Shown here: positions 1-11,195 of the stretch, piece after piece | How positions within the stretch are numbered: the first letter of the stretch is position 1 | Layout: the number at the start of each line of letters is the position of its first letter | Assembly: GCF_030247195.1 (NCBI RefSeq) | Contig: NC_080671.1 | Location: 36,306,343-36,370,342 of the forward strand | Reading direction: 5' to 3' | DNA from: Topomyia yanbarensis | Lineage: Eukaryota; Arthropoda; Insecta; Diptera; Culicidae | Length of the DNA: 64,000 nt | Position numbers and translations under genes: made by a program | The notes under the pieces: generated by a model | Databases searched by the model: none | The model's input: only the letters and a program-made list of their open reading frames with translations | Told to the model about the DNA's origin: nothing

Positions 1-250
1 TAGAAATTTAATAGCAGTCTATGGGAACGTTGTACCTTTCATTTGAGACTAAGTTTGTCAAAATCGGTTCAGCCATCTCTGAGAAAAATGAGTGACATTT
101 TGGTCGCATACACACAGACGCACAGATACACACACATACATACACACGCACAGACATTTGCTGTCAACTCCTACTCTTTCTCTCCGAATCCCAGCTCCAG
201 GTTCTTTCATTCATCTCATGACATCTCACTCACTCTCTCAACTTAAGATA
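1..250 (-). repeat. Interspersed mosquito-type repeat, inverted copy, with AC-rich microsatellite
   Basis: The first ~100 bases are the reverse complement of a block at about 59655-59750: the segment with 'gagatggctgaaccgatttt' and the following 'ctcaaatgaaaggt'. A CA/TA-rich microsatellite follows at about 104-155, as in the other copy, where a TG-rich tract sits beside the same block. No coding potential beyond low-complexity reading frames. Confidence 0.7.
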
Positions 251-978
251 CCACATCCCTTAAGCATAAATAATTATCTCCGCATTAACCACGCTAATTT
301 ATTGCTATTTCAGTTAGAAAACAGTCCCCGCTTAATTTTGTATTAAAACACCCTAATACAAGTAAGATTATCAATTTTCCAAAGAAGCTCAAATTATAGT
401 TTCTTCTTTCATCTACGGCAAAAAAACCCCATGCCATACAACAAAAGTTTGGTATGTCCCACAGTAATTGGTGAGCATGCCGCACAACAATGCGGCCCAA
501 TCGAATTTTAGAAATTTTTATCATGTCCAAAAATGGTCACGCCATATATGAGACCTCGATTTACCTAAAAAACAGTATTACTGTTATCTAAGGCCCAAAG
601 TTGCCTGAATAGTTACTTTGCAGATATGCTAATATAGGGTTACCAAATAGACTGAGAGCAAATTAAGGACATCCCTGCCAAATGTTTTGTCAGTATGTCA
701 CTTGATCCAGAATTCTGAAAAAACAGTCGAAATTCTGGCTAATTTTCCAGCGGTTGAACTGGGACGTTGTATCTCAATCGAGACAAATTAGAATAGTGTA
801 GTGCCAATACCGAACTTTGGCCAAACCTCACATTGAGCTATCCAACAAATTTTGGTTGCTTCTGAGTAAAACAAATTTTGGTTGCCATGAGTCGCAGAGA
901 GTATGCATTACCAAAAAAATCGCTGGAAGAAATTGAAATTGATTCTTTTGGAATAAAGTTGATCTGAATAATTTAATA

Positions 979-1807
979 CAGGGTGATTCGTCATGACGTT
1001 TTTTTTAAATCTAGTAAAAAAATTGAAAAATGTAGTAAATCGCGAATTGATTATTTGTCAATCAAAAGAACATTTTTTGCCATTCATTGTTTGAAAATAA
1101 ATGAAAATCTTTTAAATGTTGACCATGTTGGAGCTTCAGGTAGTCCATTCGACTGGTCCAAATTTTGATGACGGATTCGAGTATTTCAGTGGTATCTGGC
1201 TAATTACTCGAGTAATGTTGGTTTCCAATGCTTGGGGATGTTACCGCCGCTATATTTTCTTCACTGCGTGCTGGACGTGGTCGATTTGTTCGCTAATCAT
1301 CCAATAACGAGAACTACAACGCTTACTTTTTGGTTGTATGGTGAATAGTTGAGTCAGTTTTTTTTTCAATTTGTTTATTTGATAAGGCACGTATGCGTTA
1401 GCTTAAAGGTGCCATTTTTTCATTGTTTTACATTTTGAATTTCTTAAAACTAGGGGGTTACACATTTCAATATTATTTTGTTTTATATAATGAAACTAAA
1501 AAAAAACTTTACAGCTAACTTATACATATAAAATAGGGTATAATATTATATTCGTAAGATTTGGGGGACGGGAGTTGAGTCAGTTGGCCGATTATGTCGA
1601 CCATATTATGGTCGGAGTGCACTAAACACATTTCCCATAGATCGCTGATTTTCGAAATATAGTTGAATAATTTGAAGATGGTGAGCCAGTGTAAGTCGTT
1701 TCATTATGAAATGGCAAACAATACTAAACTACAATAGCATGGCTGCAGTTAGTACCCGTTAACTACTGGAAAATGCTTTGTTAAAAAACTTCATGTTGAC
1801 CACCCTG
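979..1807. mobile_element. Nested mariner-like MITE (TIR CAGGGTG), copy 1
   Basis: The segment begins TA-CAGGGTGATTCGTCATGACG and ends with the inverted form CATGTTGACCACCCTG-TA. TA flanks both ends, as expected for Tc1/mariner-type insertion. The same internal segment sits at the same place in the other hAT-like copy (48783-49323), so this nesting predates amplification of the outer element. No transposase reading frame remains. Confidence 0.7.
1358..1572 (-). mobile_element. LINE 3'-end fragment (family of the ORF1-only LINEs), minus strand
   Basis: The 215-bp insertion is missing from the sister copy near 49140 and is flanked by an 11-bp duplication, agttgagtcag (1347-1357 and 1573-1583). 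It starts with a T-run, i.e. a poly-A tail on the minus strand. Its 'tttgataaggcacgtatgcg...gcttaaaggtgcc' stretch resembles the 3' UTRs at 36470, 53100 and 59280. It is a 5'-truncated retroposed 3' end. Confidence 0.7.
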
Positions 1808-2299
1808 TATATGCCAAGGTTTAAGACTAAAATTAAGGACATTTGAAGTAAAATAAGGACGCTTTCCAAAAACCTCGAAAATAAGGACATGTCCTTTAAA
1901 ATAAGGACGGTTGGTAACCCTAGCTAATAATGGGGCATATCATCCAGAACTTAAAGGTTTTGTCCGGGGATTAACTGTTGCGAAGACTTGAAAAATTCTA
2001 CACGCACACATAGTTTAAAGTTCTTCCAAAAACTAAAATAGGAACGGTGATATTCTAATAAGTTGCTCGAAAGTTGTCCAAATTCGACTCTTTCTAGTAG
2101 ACCATCTACTTGTTACAATATATCGAATACAGGATGGCGTATTTTTAGTGTCACTTTTCTGAAGTAGCCAATAACAGTATTAGTTGTAATAAAAACTAGT
2201 TCAGCTAGTATAGGGGAACATGGGAAGACTTACCAGCTTTTCAATTATTCGTACGTAAATCTCTAAAAAAGAATCCTTTAAAACTCGTTAAAATGTAAT

Positions 2300-3480
2300 G
2301 TGCAGTCTCTACTCATCGCTCGATCGAGATAGAAGTGTTTTGTTTTCGGTCCGTGCGAAAAAGAACAGTACTAATCCGCGTTCAAGGTTATCTTGCCATT
2401 CTCTGCCTCTTTGAGGTTTGGACTTTTATTTTCTCTTGTGCGTGTGTTAACCGTTAGGCCGCATTCCTCAACCTTTTATTCGCAAACTGAGGATTGAACA
2501 ATAACCAGCTATATAAGCTGGACTGGTGCGTCGTGGGAAACGAGTATACAGATAAGTAAAATACACCTTTTTGATACATTTACGGCTTTTTCCCGTCTGC
2601 GCGGGTGCTAACCCCGTGCGTTGACGGTGTCGATGGCTCCCACCCCGGACGGCCAAATGGAGGTCGAATCGATTCCCAAGGCTCTCCCCCGTCCCAAACA
2701 ATATCCAACGCTCTCGACCGGTCCCTTTGTGGTCTTCTTTCGGCCCAAAACAAAATCGCTGAATCTGTTACAGATTTCGAAAGACCTGACGGAAAAGTTC
2801 TCGGCTGTGACCGAAATAAAAAAGGTCCGCTCAGACAGGCTCAGGGCCGTGTTGACTAACTCAAAACAGGCAAACGATATTGCTTGCTGCGAGCACTTTA
2901 CGAAGGACTATTATGTGTATCTTCCAGCTGTAAAAGTATAGTCTGATGGCGTTGTCACCGATGAGAGTTTGACATGCGAGAATCTGCTGCAGTACGGGGT
3001 TGGCCGTTTTAGAGACTGCTTACTTCAGCCAGTGAAAATACTTGAGTGCAAGCGTTTGCACTCAGTAGTAGTTGCGGGGGAACGTTTTAGTTTATCCCCT
3101 CTCCTAAAGTTCCTTGTAAAGGCCAGAAGGTATCTCTTGACGGGGCTCCGAAAGTCGCATCTATTGGAAGTGTTGCAACCAAACCGAAGCAAGTAGCTCC
3201 TGGTCTCGGATGACTAAACTCAGAGAATGAGTTCCCAGCACTTCCAGGAACATCAAAAATCCCAAGTGTTCCTTTGTTTCAGTTCGAAAATAATCACAGC
3301 ACTGGAATTATCAAGCTCTCGGACATAGTGGACTGGATAATAAAAACTTTCAGTATAACTGATCCTATTAAAAGTCTTATGTTAGCTTTTCTCCCTACAG
3401 TAAGAACATTTTTGAAGCAGTTGACTGTTAAATGGCCCCTCCTTTCAGCGATTGAATCCTTCGATGGCTAACTCATCGAA
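2300..3480 (+). pseudogene. LINE ORF1 (gag-like) remnant, I/LOA-like clade, with probable 5' UTR
   Basis: From about 2630 a broken reading frame encodes a nucleic-acid-binding ORF1 type common in mosquito LINEs. Legible pieces include GPFVVFFRPKTKSLNLLQIS, TEIKKVRSDRLR and the stretch around 2900 reading CCEHFTKDYYVYLPA. It then shifts frame and continues near 2950-3190 (DESLTCENLLQYGVGRFRDC). A fragment of the same protein occurs at 32815-32915. Several stops and frameshifts make it non-functional. The bases from 2300 to 2630 lack ORFs and may be its 5' UTR. Clade assignment is inference. Confidence 0.6.
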
Positions 3481-3544
3481 CGACGGATTTGATCACTGTT
3501 CTACAGTGAAATTACAGAAGTATCATCCCGAAAATCGATTCCTT

Positions 3545-5290
3545 CAAAATTTTAATAAACAGTTTGAGGTTCGATGCATTTGCATTATGTGAAACTTGGT
3601 TAACTTCAAATATAGATCTCAACTTCCACGATTTTAATATTATTCGCCTGGATCGAGACACCCCCCATGGAGGAGTGCTTTTGGGGATCAAAAAGTGCTA
3701 TTCCTTCTACAGAATTAACCTCCCCTCGATAACAGGTATTGAAGTTGTCGCTTGTCAAGTAACAACCAAAGGCAAAGATATTTGCATAGCTTCCATATAT
3801 ATCCCCCCAACACCGCGATTGGGCATCGCCGGCTACATGACATCATAGAATCCCTGCCTGCACCGCGACTAGTTTTAGGAGACTTTAACTCTCACTGTAC
3901 GGAATGAGGTTGCCTTTATGATGATAACCGTTCTTTTTTAATTCACAATATTTGCGACAACTTCAATATTACAATTCTAAACACGGGTGAAATGACACGG
4001 ATTCCTCCCCCACCAACCCAAGCGCATTAGATTTATCCCTTTGCTCGACCTCGCTACAGTTAGAATGCGCGTGGAAGGTAATCCCTGATCCCCACGGTAC
4101 CGACCATCTGCCGATCGTAATCTCAATCAATAACGGCTTAAGGCAATTGGAAACAATCAATATTTCGTATGACCTCACACGAAATATCGATTGGAAGAGC
4201 TATACTGCCGCGATATCCGACAACATCGAATCTACTCAAGAACTTCCTCCGGAGGAAGAGTACAGTTTTTTGGCTGGCTTGATTCTCGACAGTGCGAATC
4301 AAGCTCAGACTAAGCCAGTACCCGGCGCGAACATACAAAAACGCTCTCCTAATCCGTGGTGGGATAAAGAGTGCTCAGACGTGTACGCGGAGAAGGCCGC
4401 TGCGTATAAGACCTTCCGGAACGACGGGTTACCCGCTAGTTTTCGACAGTACGCGACGTTAGACAAGCGAATGAAGAGTCTGATGAAAGCCAAGAAACGC
4501 GATTATTGGCGCCGGTTGATCGACGGATTAACGAGGGAAACATCGATGAGCACTCTTTGGGAAACAAACCGTTGGATATTCGATTTCGCCATGAAGGTTT
4601 GTCCGGATTCCGCCCCGGCACAGAAGATCTACCGCGCCGCGTCCCCTCACGATAACGCGAACGAAACACCTTTTTCGATGGTGGAGTTCTCACTTGCTCT
4701 CTTGTCGTGTAGCAATAAAGCTCCAGGGCTAGACAGAATCAAATTCAACTTGTTGAAGAGTCTGCCAGACACTGCCAAGAGACGCTTGCTGAACTTATTT
4801 AATAAGTTTCTTGAGGCTAACATTGTCCCACACGATTGGAGGCAAGTGAAGGTCATCGCCATCCAAAAACCAGGAAAACCAGCCTCCGACAACAATTCGT
4901 ATCGTCCGATCGCAATGCTGTCCTGTATCCGGAAGTTGTTCGAGAAAATGATCCTATCCCGCCTCGACAATTGGGTCGAAGCAAATGGCTTACTGTCAGA
5001 TACACAATTTGGTTTCCGCAAAGGCAAAGGGACGAACGATTGTCTTGCGTTGCTCTCAACTGAAATTCAAATGGCCTATGCTAGCAAAGAGCAGATGGCA
5101 TCAGTTTTCCTAGATATTAAGGGGGCTTTTGATTCAGTTTCGATCAACATTCTTTCAGAGAAGCTGCACCAGCATGGTCTTTCAGCAACTTTAAACAACT
5201 TTTTACTAAACTTGTTGTCGGAAAAGCACATGCATTTTTCGCATGGTGACTTTTCGACATCACCGTGCATTCTATTGATCCACGTCGACA
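3545..5290 (+). pseudogene. LINE ORF2 remnant: endonuclease and reverse transcriptase, I/LOA-like clade
   Basis: An apurinic-like endonuclease domain (FDAFALCETWLTSNIDLNFH, then GDFNSHCTE near 3880 and GTDHLPIVISINN near 4100) is followed by a 401-residue open segment (4147-5352 frame). This holds linker and the N-terminal half of reverse transcriptase: APGLDRIKF, IQKPGKPASDNNSYRPIAML, FGFRKGKGTNDCLALLSTEI, FLDIKGAFDSVS and SEKHMHFSHGD. LINE similarity stops abruptly near 5290, before the YADD motif. From there the sequence belongs to an R1-type element on the other strand. Stops separate the endonuclease pieces (for example near 3848 and 3905), so it is a truncated copy. Confidence 0.85.
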
Positions 5291-6470
5291 GGATTGGGAT
5301 CGGTAGTTCCATCTTCCTTTCTCCGTATTGTCCCATTCTTGCTGCCACCTAGTGATCGAATCGATTCTCACCATATCCCTCACGTTTCTGATGTTTCTCC
5401 GATTGTAGCACTCGATATCCTCCGCCAGGGTAATGCAGATGGAGATCATCCCGGCGATAGCGCATGTGGTCTCCAGCCTGTACGTCCTGTTCAGTTTTTT
5501 ACGTTTCAGTTTCCACCGCCACACCCGAGGCAGACCCGATATCGCAGTAAAACTTTTCGCAGGCGTAATCGACGTGGTTGCTGAAGCTCAACCGATCGTC
5601 GATTATCACACCCAATTGCTTCAGTGCACGCTTCGATGCAACCACGTGCACTTCAACGTCGCTCTGCATCCGCTGAACTGCTTTGTAGCTGCTGATTAAC
5701 AACACCTCCGTCGTGAGGTGAGCAATTTGTAACTTGACTTCGTCCATCCAGCTCTCGAGCGCGTATATTGTCTCCATCACCGACACCTCCACTTCTTCAA
5801 ATGTCTCACTCATCACCATTGGTGAACCGTCGTCCACGAAACATCCCGTTCCAAAGAGTTAGACAGAGAATGGAGCCCTGAGAAACACCCGCTGTGACTC
5901 GCGTTGACTTACTTAACCTTCATTCTTCTCCCGTACAGTAGCACTCTGCTCTGGAAGTAGCTCCTCAGGATCTGGCATAGATATCGGAAATCTCATTCTG
6001 TCCAACGCTGGGGCGATGGCTCCTCAGCTGGCGCTGTTAAAAGCATTCTTCACATCTATCGTGACCACAGCTCAGTATCGATCTCCTCTTTGTTTCTGTT
6101 TAGATGCTTCTCAGCACTCGCGAGCACTGTCCGAATTGCCTCCACTATCGATACTCCTTTGCGAAATCCGAACTGCATCTTCAACAGTCCGCTCTCATCC
6201 TGCGTGCATTTCGTCATGCATGTTAAGAGTCATTATTTCCAGGAGTTTGCTAAGTGTATCCAGTAGATGTATGGGACTATACGAGCTCGGATAGCCCAGT
6301 GGTTTCCCTGGCTTAGGCAGCAACAACAGCTTTTGAACTTTTCTCATTTTGGGGAAGATACTTTCATATTGACAATTCTGCAGCACCATCTTGAACAAGT
6401 CCAGGACTGCCAGGATCGCAGCTCTCAGCACCACGTTTGGTATTCCATCCGGGTCGAAGGCTTTTCATGA
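5290..6470 (-). pseudogene. R1-clade LINE reverse transcriptase remnant, minus strand
   Basis: Read on the minus strand from 6470 down, a degraded R1-type reverse transcriptase is recognisable in order: LLPKPGKPLGYPSSYSPIHL with LLDTLSKLLE (about 6300), KMQFGFRKGVSIVEAI (about 6160), a CFVDD box where F-A-D-D is usual (about 5840), KTEVLLISSYK-like and KRALKQLGVIIDDRLSF (about 5640). Last comes the post-RT ITLAEDIECYNRRNIRNVRD and RWQQEWDNTEKGRW block (about 5320-5430). Frame shifts and stops are frequent. It lies head-on against the plus-strand R1 3' end that begins near 6480. Confidence 0.8.
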
Positions 6471-6479
6471 TCGTTAGTC

Positions 6480-6841
6480 ACCTGCCCATCGTCCGTATTA
6501 GCTTCTTCTTGTATGGTGTCGGTGGCCAGTCACTTCCCGAAACACGATTCAACGTGCTTCGGGAAGAGACTCTCAACTACCTGACACAGTTTTTGTGCCC
6601 GGTACGGTTGCTTCCGGACATGCATCAGTTTGGACATGTTTCGTCACTCCTTTGCCCGGAGTGTGGGAGTGAGCAAGAGACACTGGAACACGTGATCTTC
6701 GAATGCCCTTGGTTCGAAAAAGTTCGAATAAGTAAGCCAGGGATGGCAGTTGACAATATCGTCGAAGAGCATAGGTGTGAAGCTGTAAACAGAGTCTGAT
6801 GCAGAGACTGTGGCGAAGAGACTAACATAGTAACACCGCCG
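6480..6841 (+). pseudogene. R1-clade LINE ORF2 C-terminus, plus strand
   Basis: The plus-strand frame ending at 6799 contains the cysteine-histidine motif found near the C-terminus of R1 ORF2: CPECGSEQETLEHVIFEC, spacing CX2CX8HX4C, preceded by FGHVSSLL. A stop follows, but R1-like tail sequence (MQRLWR..., frame-shifted) runs on to 6841, where a fold-back element is inserted. The 3' UTR resumes at 8822. The orientation is opposite to the neighbouring R1 reverse-transcriptase piece, so two copies or an inversion met here. Confidence 0.75.
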
Positions 6842-8821
6842 CACAGTGGGGCGAAACTGAAAAAAGACGGTCAAAAGTCTTTCCTGAGTTTCACAGATGT
6901 TTTCATGATTTGATGTCTTCAGGAAAGTTTCCTAGGACTACATCCCACATCTTTTAGGATAAGCACCTTAATTTTTCTTAAGGTGCAAGTGTCACTTAAA
7001 AAAAATTTTTTTTTTAGCTCGGCAACCAAAAATTTTTTTTTGCGCGGAATCTTGTAGAGCAATTTATTTTGAACAACTTTGAAGAACATATTTGCCATCT
7101 ATATATTTTTCCTTAAGTGATATGTACGTTGCACCTTAAAATCAATTTTTCAACATTCTCTTCTACAACTTAATTTTTTCTACATTTGTATATTCTAGAA
7201 AGTTTTAGATACCGTCGAAACACACAACTTTTCTGAAGACTCCAATGATGTGTGACATGTGTATCGGGGTATAAATCGATTTTTCTTTAAAAAATACTCT
7301 TTTTCATTATAAAATTTCTCAAAATTGTCAAACTTTGTGAACCAAAACTCAGTATGATTAAATTCGCCATGTTATGTAGTAAATGTAAGCGAAGTATAAC
7401 AATCCGGACTTTTCGGGTTTTTTAGTTTTCCTACATTTTTATACTGTATAATGCATGGATATTTCACAGTATCTATAGAGCGGGCGTTAGTAAATCAACA
7501 CGTAATAATACAGAATACTAAACTCAATGAAAATTATTTCTTCTATTATCAACAATCAACATGTAAAAACAATGAAAGTGTATGAAGCACTAATTATACA
7601 TTAGAAGGACGACCAAATTGCTTTTTTACGCGGGAACATTACACGCTTAACAGTAATCCAATTATTTATTGCATTAGTAATATGAATATTTTATTGTGAA
7701 TTATTGAAAATAAAAGAAAACACACATCAAAGCAAATATCATTCTGAATCACTCTCAGAGCTTGCGTTATGTGGATTTTTGAGTAACTGGAACGAAGAAT
7801 GAGAGGGATAATACCAAAATTATGTAATCTTTACAAGATTAATCGTTTTAGGCATCTTCTTCTATATATATATAAAAGTCAATATTTGTATGTATGTGAT
7901 TTATGGACTCCCAAAAGGCTTAACCGATTGCCCTAAAAATTTATACGTAGTAGATATTTGTTATGGAGCGTGTTTGTGTGCTATTGGTTGGGGATTATCT
8001 GCCATGGCGCTTCGGAACAAATTGTGTTTACTCCTATTTCGTTGAAAGTCACAGCAACACGCGGCGGGTATTGGCTAGTTCAATATAAAATACTTCTAAT
8101 GTATAATAAGTGCTTCATACACTTTCATTGTTTTTACATGTTAATTGTTGATAATAGAAGATATATTTTGCATTGAGTTTAGTATTCTGTATTATTACGT
8201 GTTGATTTACTAACGCCCGATATATAGATACTGCGAAATATCCATACATTATACAGTATAAAAATGTAGGAAAACTAAAAAACCCGAAAAGTCCGGATTG
8301 TTATCCTTCGCCTACAAATACTACATAACATGACGAATCTAATCATGCTGAGTTTTGGTTCACAAAGTTTCACAATTTTGAGAAATTTTGTAATGAAAAA
8401 GAGTATTTTTTAAAGAAAAATCGATTTAAATCCCGATACACATGTTATACATCATTGGAGTCTTCAGAAAAGTTGTGTGTTTTGACGGTGTCTAAAACTT
8501 TCTAGAATATACAAATGTAGAAAAAATTAAGTTGTAGAAGAGAATCTCTTAAGGAAAAATATATAGATGGCAGACATGTTCTTCAAAGTTGCTCAAAACA
8601 AATTGCTCTACAAGATTCCGCACAAAAAAAAAATTTTTGGTTGTCGAGCTAAAAAAATTTTTTTTATGTGACACTTGCACCTTAAGAAAAATTAAGGTGC
8701 TTATCCTAAAAGATGTGGAATGTAGTCCTAGGAAACTTTCTTGAAGACATAAAAGCATGAAAACATCTGTGAAACTCAGGAAAGACTTTTGACCGTCTTT
8801 TTTCAGTTTCGCCCCACTGTG
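6842..8821. mobile_element. 1.98-kb fold-back element with ~750-bp arms
   Basis: The termini are CACAGTGGGGCGAAACTG and its exact reverse complement. The two arms (about 6842-7607 and 8090-8821) are inverted copies over nearly their full length, with only scattered mismatches. Examples are 'aagcaccttaatttttctta' against its inverse near 8690, and 'caatgaaagtgtatgaagca' against its inverse near 8130. The 5-bp sequence cgccg occurs on both sides (6837-6841 and 8822-8826), a possible target duplication. The short central loop carries a Helitron piece (7855-8078). No transposase seen. Confidence 0.85.
7855..8078 (+). mobile_element. Non-autonomous Helitron-like fragment in the fold-back loop
   Basis: It begins with TC followed by an alternating TA tract (TCTTCTATATATATATAAAA). 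The sequence 'tgtatgtatgtgatttatgg' follows, and it ends in GGGTATTGGCTAG before a T. The 5'-TC and 3'-CTAG ends with no target duplication fit Helitrons inserting between A and T. A close relative lies on the opposite strand at 56180-56402. About 224 bp; no Rep/helicase coding sequence. Confidence 0.65.
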
Positions 8822-9837
8822 CGCCGGCGTGAACCAACAAAACGGGTTTCGGGAGAAATTCCGCCGTTGGGGAACTCTCCGCTAGTATAGATGAGGTCCG
8901 CCGCCGAGGACCAGTTGAGTAGTACACAACGTAGCACCGATTTCGGGTCGTCGGGGCGCCAGCGAACCGGACACCAGGCTCCACCGGAATCACTGGACTG
9001 ACCTCGACATTCCACCGGGTGCTGGTTGTTCGAGAGTAGAGTAGATCCTCCGCCGAGGATTAGAGCGAGCAAATTGCGTCGAGCGGCTAGCAGTGGGTTG
9101 TTGGGGCGCCAATTAACCGGAAGCTACGCTCAACCCGGACGCGCTGGACAGACTTTAGTACCTACTGACTGGCCCGTTGAGTACTCCAGGTCCACCGCTG
9201 AGGACTAAATCGAGTAGATCGGGACGAAGCGAGGAGCTAAGACTCACGGAACCGAGCAGGTATCGGAAGAAATCTTCCGCCGGGGAATTCACAGTAGGAA
9301 CGCGCCTCTGTGGACTATCCGCCTATATCGATACAAAAATTGGTACTAATTGGCTCACGAAACAGACATCGGTACCGAGAGAAATTCCACCGCCGGAGAA
9401 TTCGGAGTCGGAGTAGGGTAATTTAACCGCCGGATAATATATGAGTTGATCTCGATAAAGCTGGGAGTTAAATGGTTCAAGGAAGTGACTATCGGTGTCG
9501 GAAGAAATTCCTCCGCCGAGGAAGTCTCAGTTGGAGTAGTGTGCATTTACCGCCGGGGACTATCCGAGTGGATCGTGATAAGGCAGGGAGCTCAATGACT
9601 CACGGAAACAGGAGCTAATTGGCTCATGGTTTCAGCAGCTAAATGGGTCACTGATACGAGAGCTAAATGGCGATGTAATAGATGAAAGCGATAAGCAAGA
9701 GAAGAGTCGAGAGTTAAATGGCTCAAAGGTCGAGCCATTTCATGGATAAAATGGAGCTCCGAGATAGCGGCGGTAAATTCGTGAAACAGGTGCGACGAAA
9801 GCACAACGAGCCCATAACTCCATAATACAGCAGTAAC
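8822..9837 (+). repeat. R1-type 3' UTR with diverged internal repeats rich in 'ccgccg'
   Basis: About 1 kb without coding sequence. A motif of the type 'gaagaaattc-ccgccg-gggaa' recurs at roughly 8848, 9262, 9372 and 9500, interleaved with 'gagtagat...ccgccgaggac' units near 8890, 9040 and 9190. Downstream, 'gagctaaatggctca' units recur (about 9590-9740). It follows the R1 C-terminus once the fold-back insertion is removed, so I read it as that element's 3' UTR. The assignment is positional. Confidence 0.5.
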
Positions 9838-9873
9838 GCCGAAAGCTGTAAAACATAATTTACAGCTTTCGGC
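9838..9873. other. Perfect 15-bp stem, 6-nt loop hairpin
   Basis: GCCGAAAGCTGTAAA, then acataa, then the exact reverse complement, then TGTTTTA. It sits where the R1-like 3' region ends. Function unknown. From 9874 to 10377 I see no gene. Confidence 0.5.
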
Positions 9874-10377
9874 TGTTTTATGTAGACAAAATTGTGTTAA
9901 ACAACTTGAAACGTGATGACATTATCACCGGCGATTCGAACTACTGACTCCCTAGCTTTTGTTTTTGTTCCGTTAGTTTTTTACCCTCCTAATTGAGATC
10001 TGTAGGAGTATGTGAGGCATTGAATTTTCAGGTTAATAATTTTGTTGTGGGTTAATATATCAATCCTTTTTTTTTATTATAGAAATAGAGAAAAAGAATT
10101 AAGACAATAAAGTATATCATTCCAAATGACGTAAATTGATAGTCGACATTTTTTACTACTAGATCACACAAACATCTCTACCAATGTATAACTTAATGAT
10201 ACTACAAGTAATCTTTTTTTCATACATTAACAATTCAATCAAATACCCCGATGGGACTCCGTTGTTTGCCGTTTCCCATACCCTCTATGTTACGTAAAGC
10301 GATACTGATGGATTGGCAAACTGGTCGTGTGATGGTTTCGAAATATTTAATCTGTCTTAATTTATTCATAAATCTAA

Positions 10378-11195
10378 TTAATGAACACTTTCGTTTTTTA
10401 ACCTCCTTCGTTCCAGGCGATGCCTAGCGGACACTTCCATAAACGCAATAAACTCCTCGTCTAGTAGAGCCTCATCCGCACCTTCCTCTACCTTCACAGC
10501 AGTAGTTCCATGCCTTCGTTGTTGTTGTTGTTGTGCACGAGCTTCGGCTTCTGCGATTCGATTGGAATGAGAAATTAAACAGAGAAATAAATCAGCAAAA
10601 TTGAATCATGTGGCGGGTGGATTTAAACTACTATTACGCAACTAGTTTGTCTGCAGGGCGATAGTGATCGCGATACTATAAACTAATTCAGAAGGCACGA
10701 TGATGTCTGCTGTTTGAAGTGTTACAGAGTATGTTAATCTCGTGACTAATGCACATTTTCAAAACCAGTCAAACTCAATTATTTTTCCAGCACAGACATT
10801 GACATCTACATACCTTCTTCCTCCTCCTCTGAATCCTGTACAGCAAGTCGCCGTCTAAGGCGTGCATTTTCCTCTCGCAATCGTAGCGTGCAATGTTTCC
10901 AATAGTTGAGTTGATGTTGATACTGCCATCTAACCGCATTTTGATAAGTTTTTATCCAAACATTTTGTGCGTTTTTCAACTGAACAAAACTTGGAGGTGA
11001 GTTAAAAAGCATCGCACTACCTGTTGATGGTGGGGATGGTTTGGGAACGCTAGTTCTCTCACGGGGAAAACTTTGATCAAAATTTGTCTTCAGCTGCTTG
11101 GCACCCTTTTTGCGTTTACACTTACGTTTGTTGCGATTTCGAATGGTTTTATCTTTTGCTTGCTTGGATTTTTCCATTTCCGCTGTTTTCTTCAT
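10378..11195 (-). CDS. Gemin8-like SMN-complex protein (two exons)
   Basis: The exons are 11195-10814 and 10550-10378 on the minus strand. The donor is GAAG|GTATGT and the acceptor CGCAG|AAG. The joined frame gives 184 residues and ends at TAA 10380-10378. The N-terminus (1-45) is strongly basic. Residues ~75-110 hold an aromatic helical segment (NAQNVWIKTYQNAVRWQYQH) followed by YWKHCTLRLREENARLRRRL, with an acidic run after it. Five glutamines lie just after the junction, and the C-terminus reads DEEFIAFMEVSARHRLERRR. The paired W/Y-rich segment and the C-terminal 'E-x-x-x-F-x-x-x-x-x-R-H-R-x-E-R-R' pattern resemble Gemin8, which binds Gemin6/7 in the SMN complex that assembles Sm cores. 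That identity is inference from motif layout; the gene itself is well supported by clean splice sites and a continuous frame. Confidence 0.65.

Larger units (their letters stand above)
635..1922. mobile_element. hAT-like non-autonomous element, copy 1
   Basis: The termini are inverted: TAGGGTTACCAAA at the left and the reverse complement of TAGGGTTACCAA at the right. The flanking sequence gctaata occurs at 628-634 and again at 1923-1929. The second copy (48401-49438) has an exact 8-bp duplication, so hAT-like is the best class. The subterminal regions contain repeated 'aaggac' motifs. No transposase is present. It contains a nested CAGGGTG-ended element (979-1807) and a poly-T-starting retroposon fragment (1358-1572) that is absent from the second copy. 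Confidence 0.8.
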
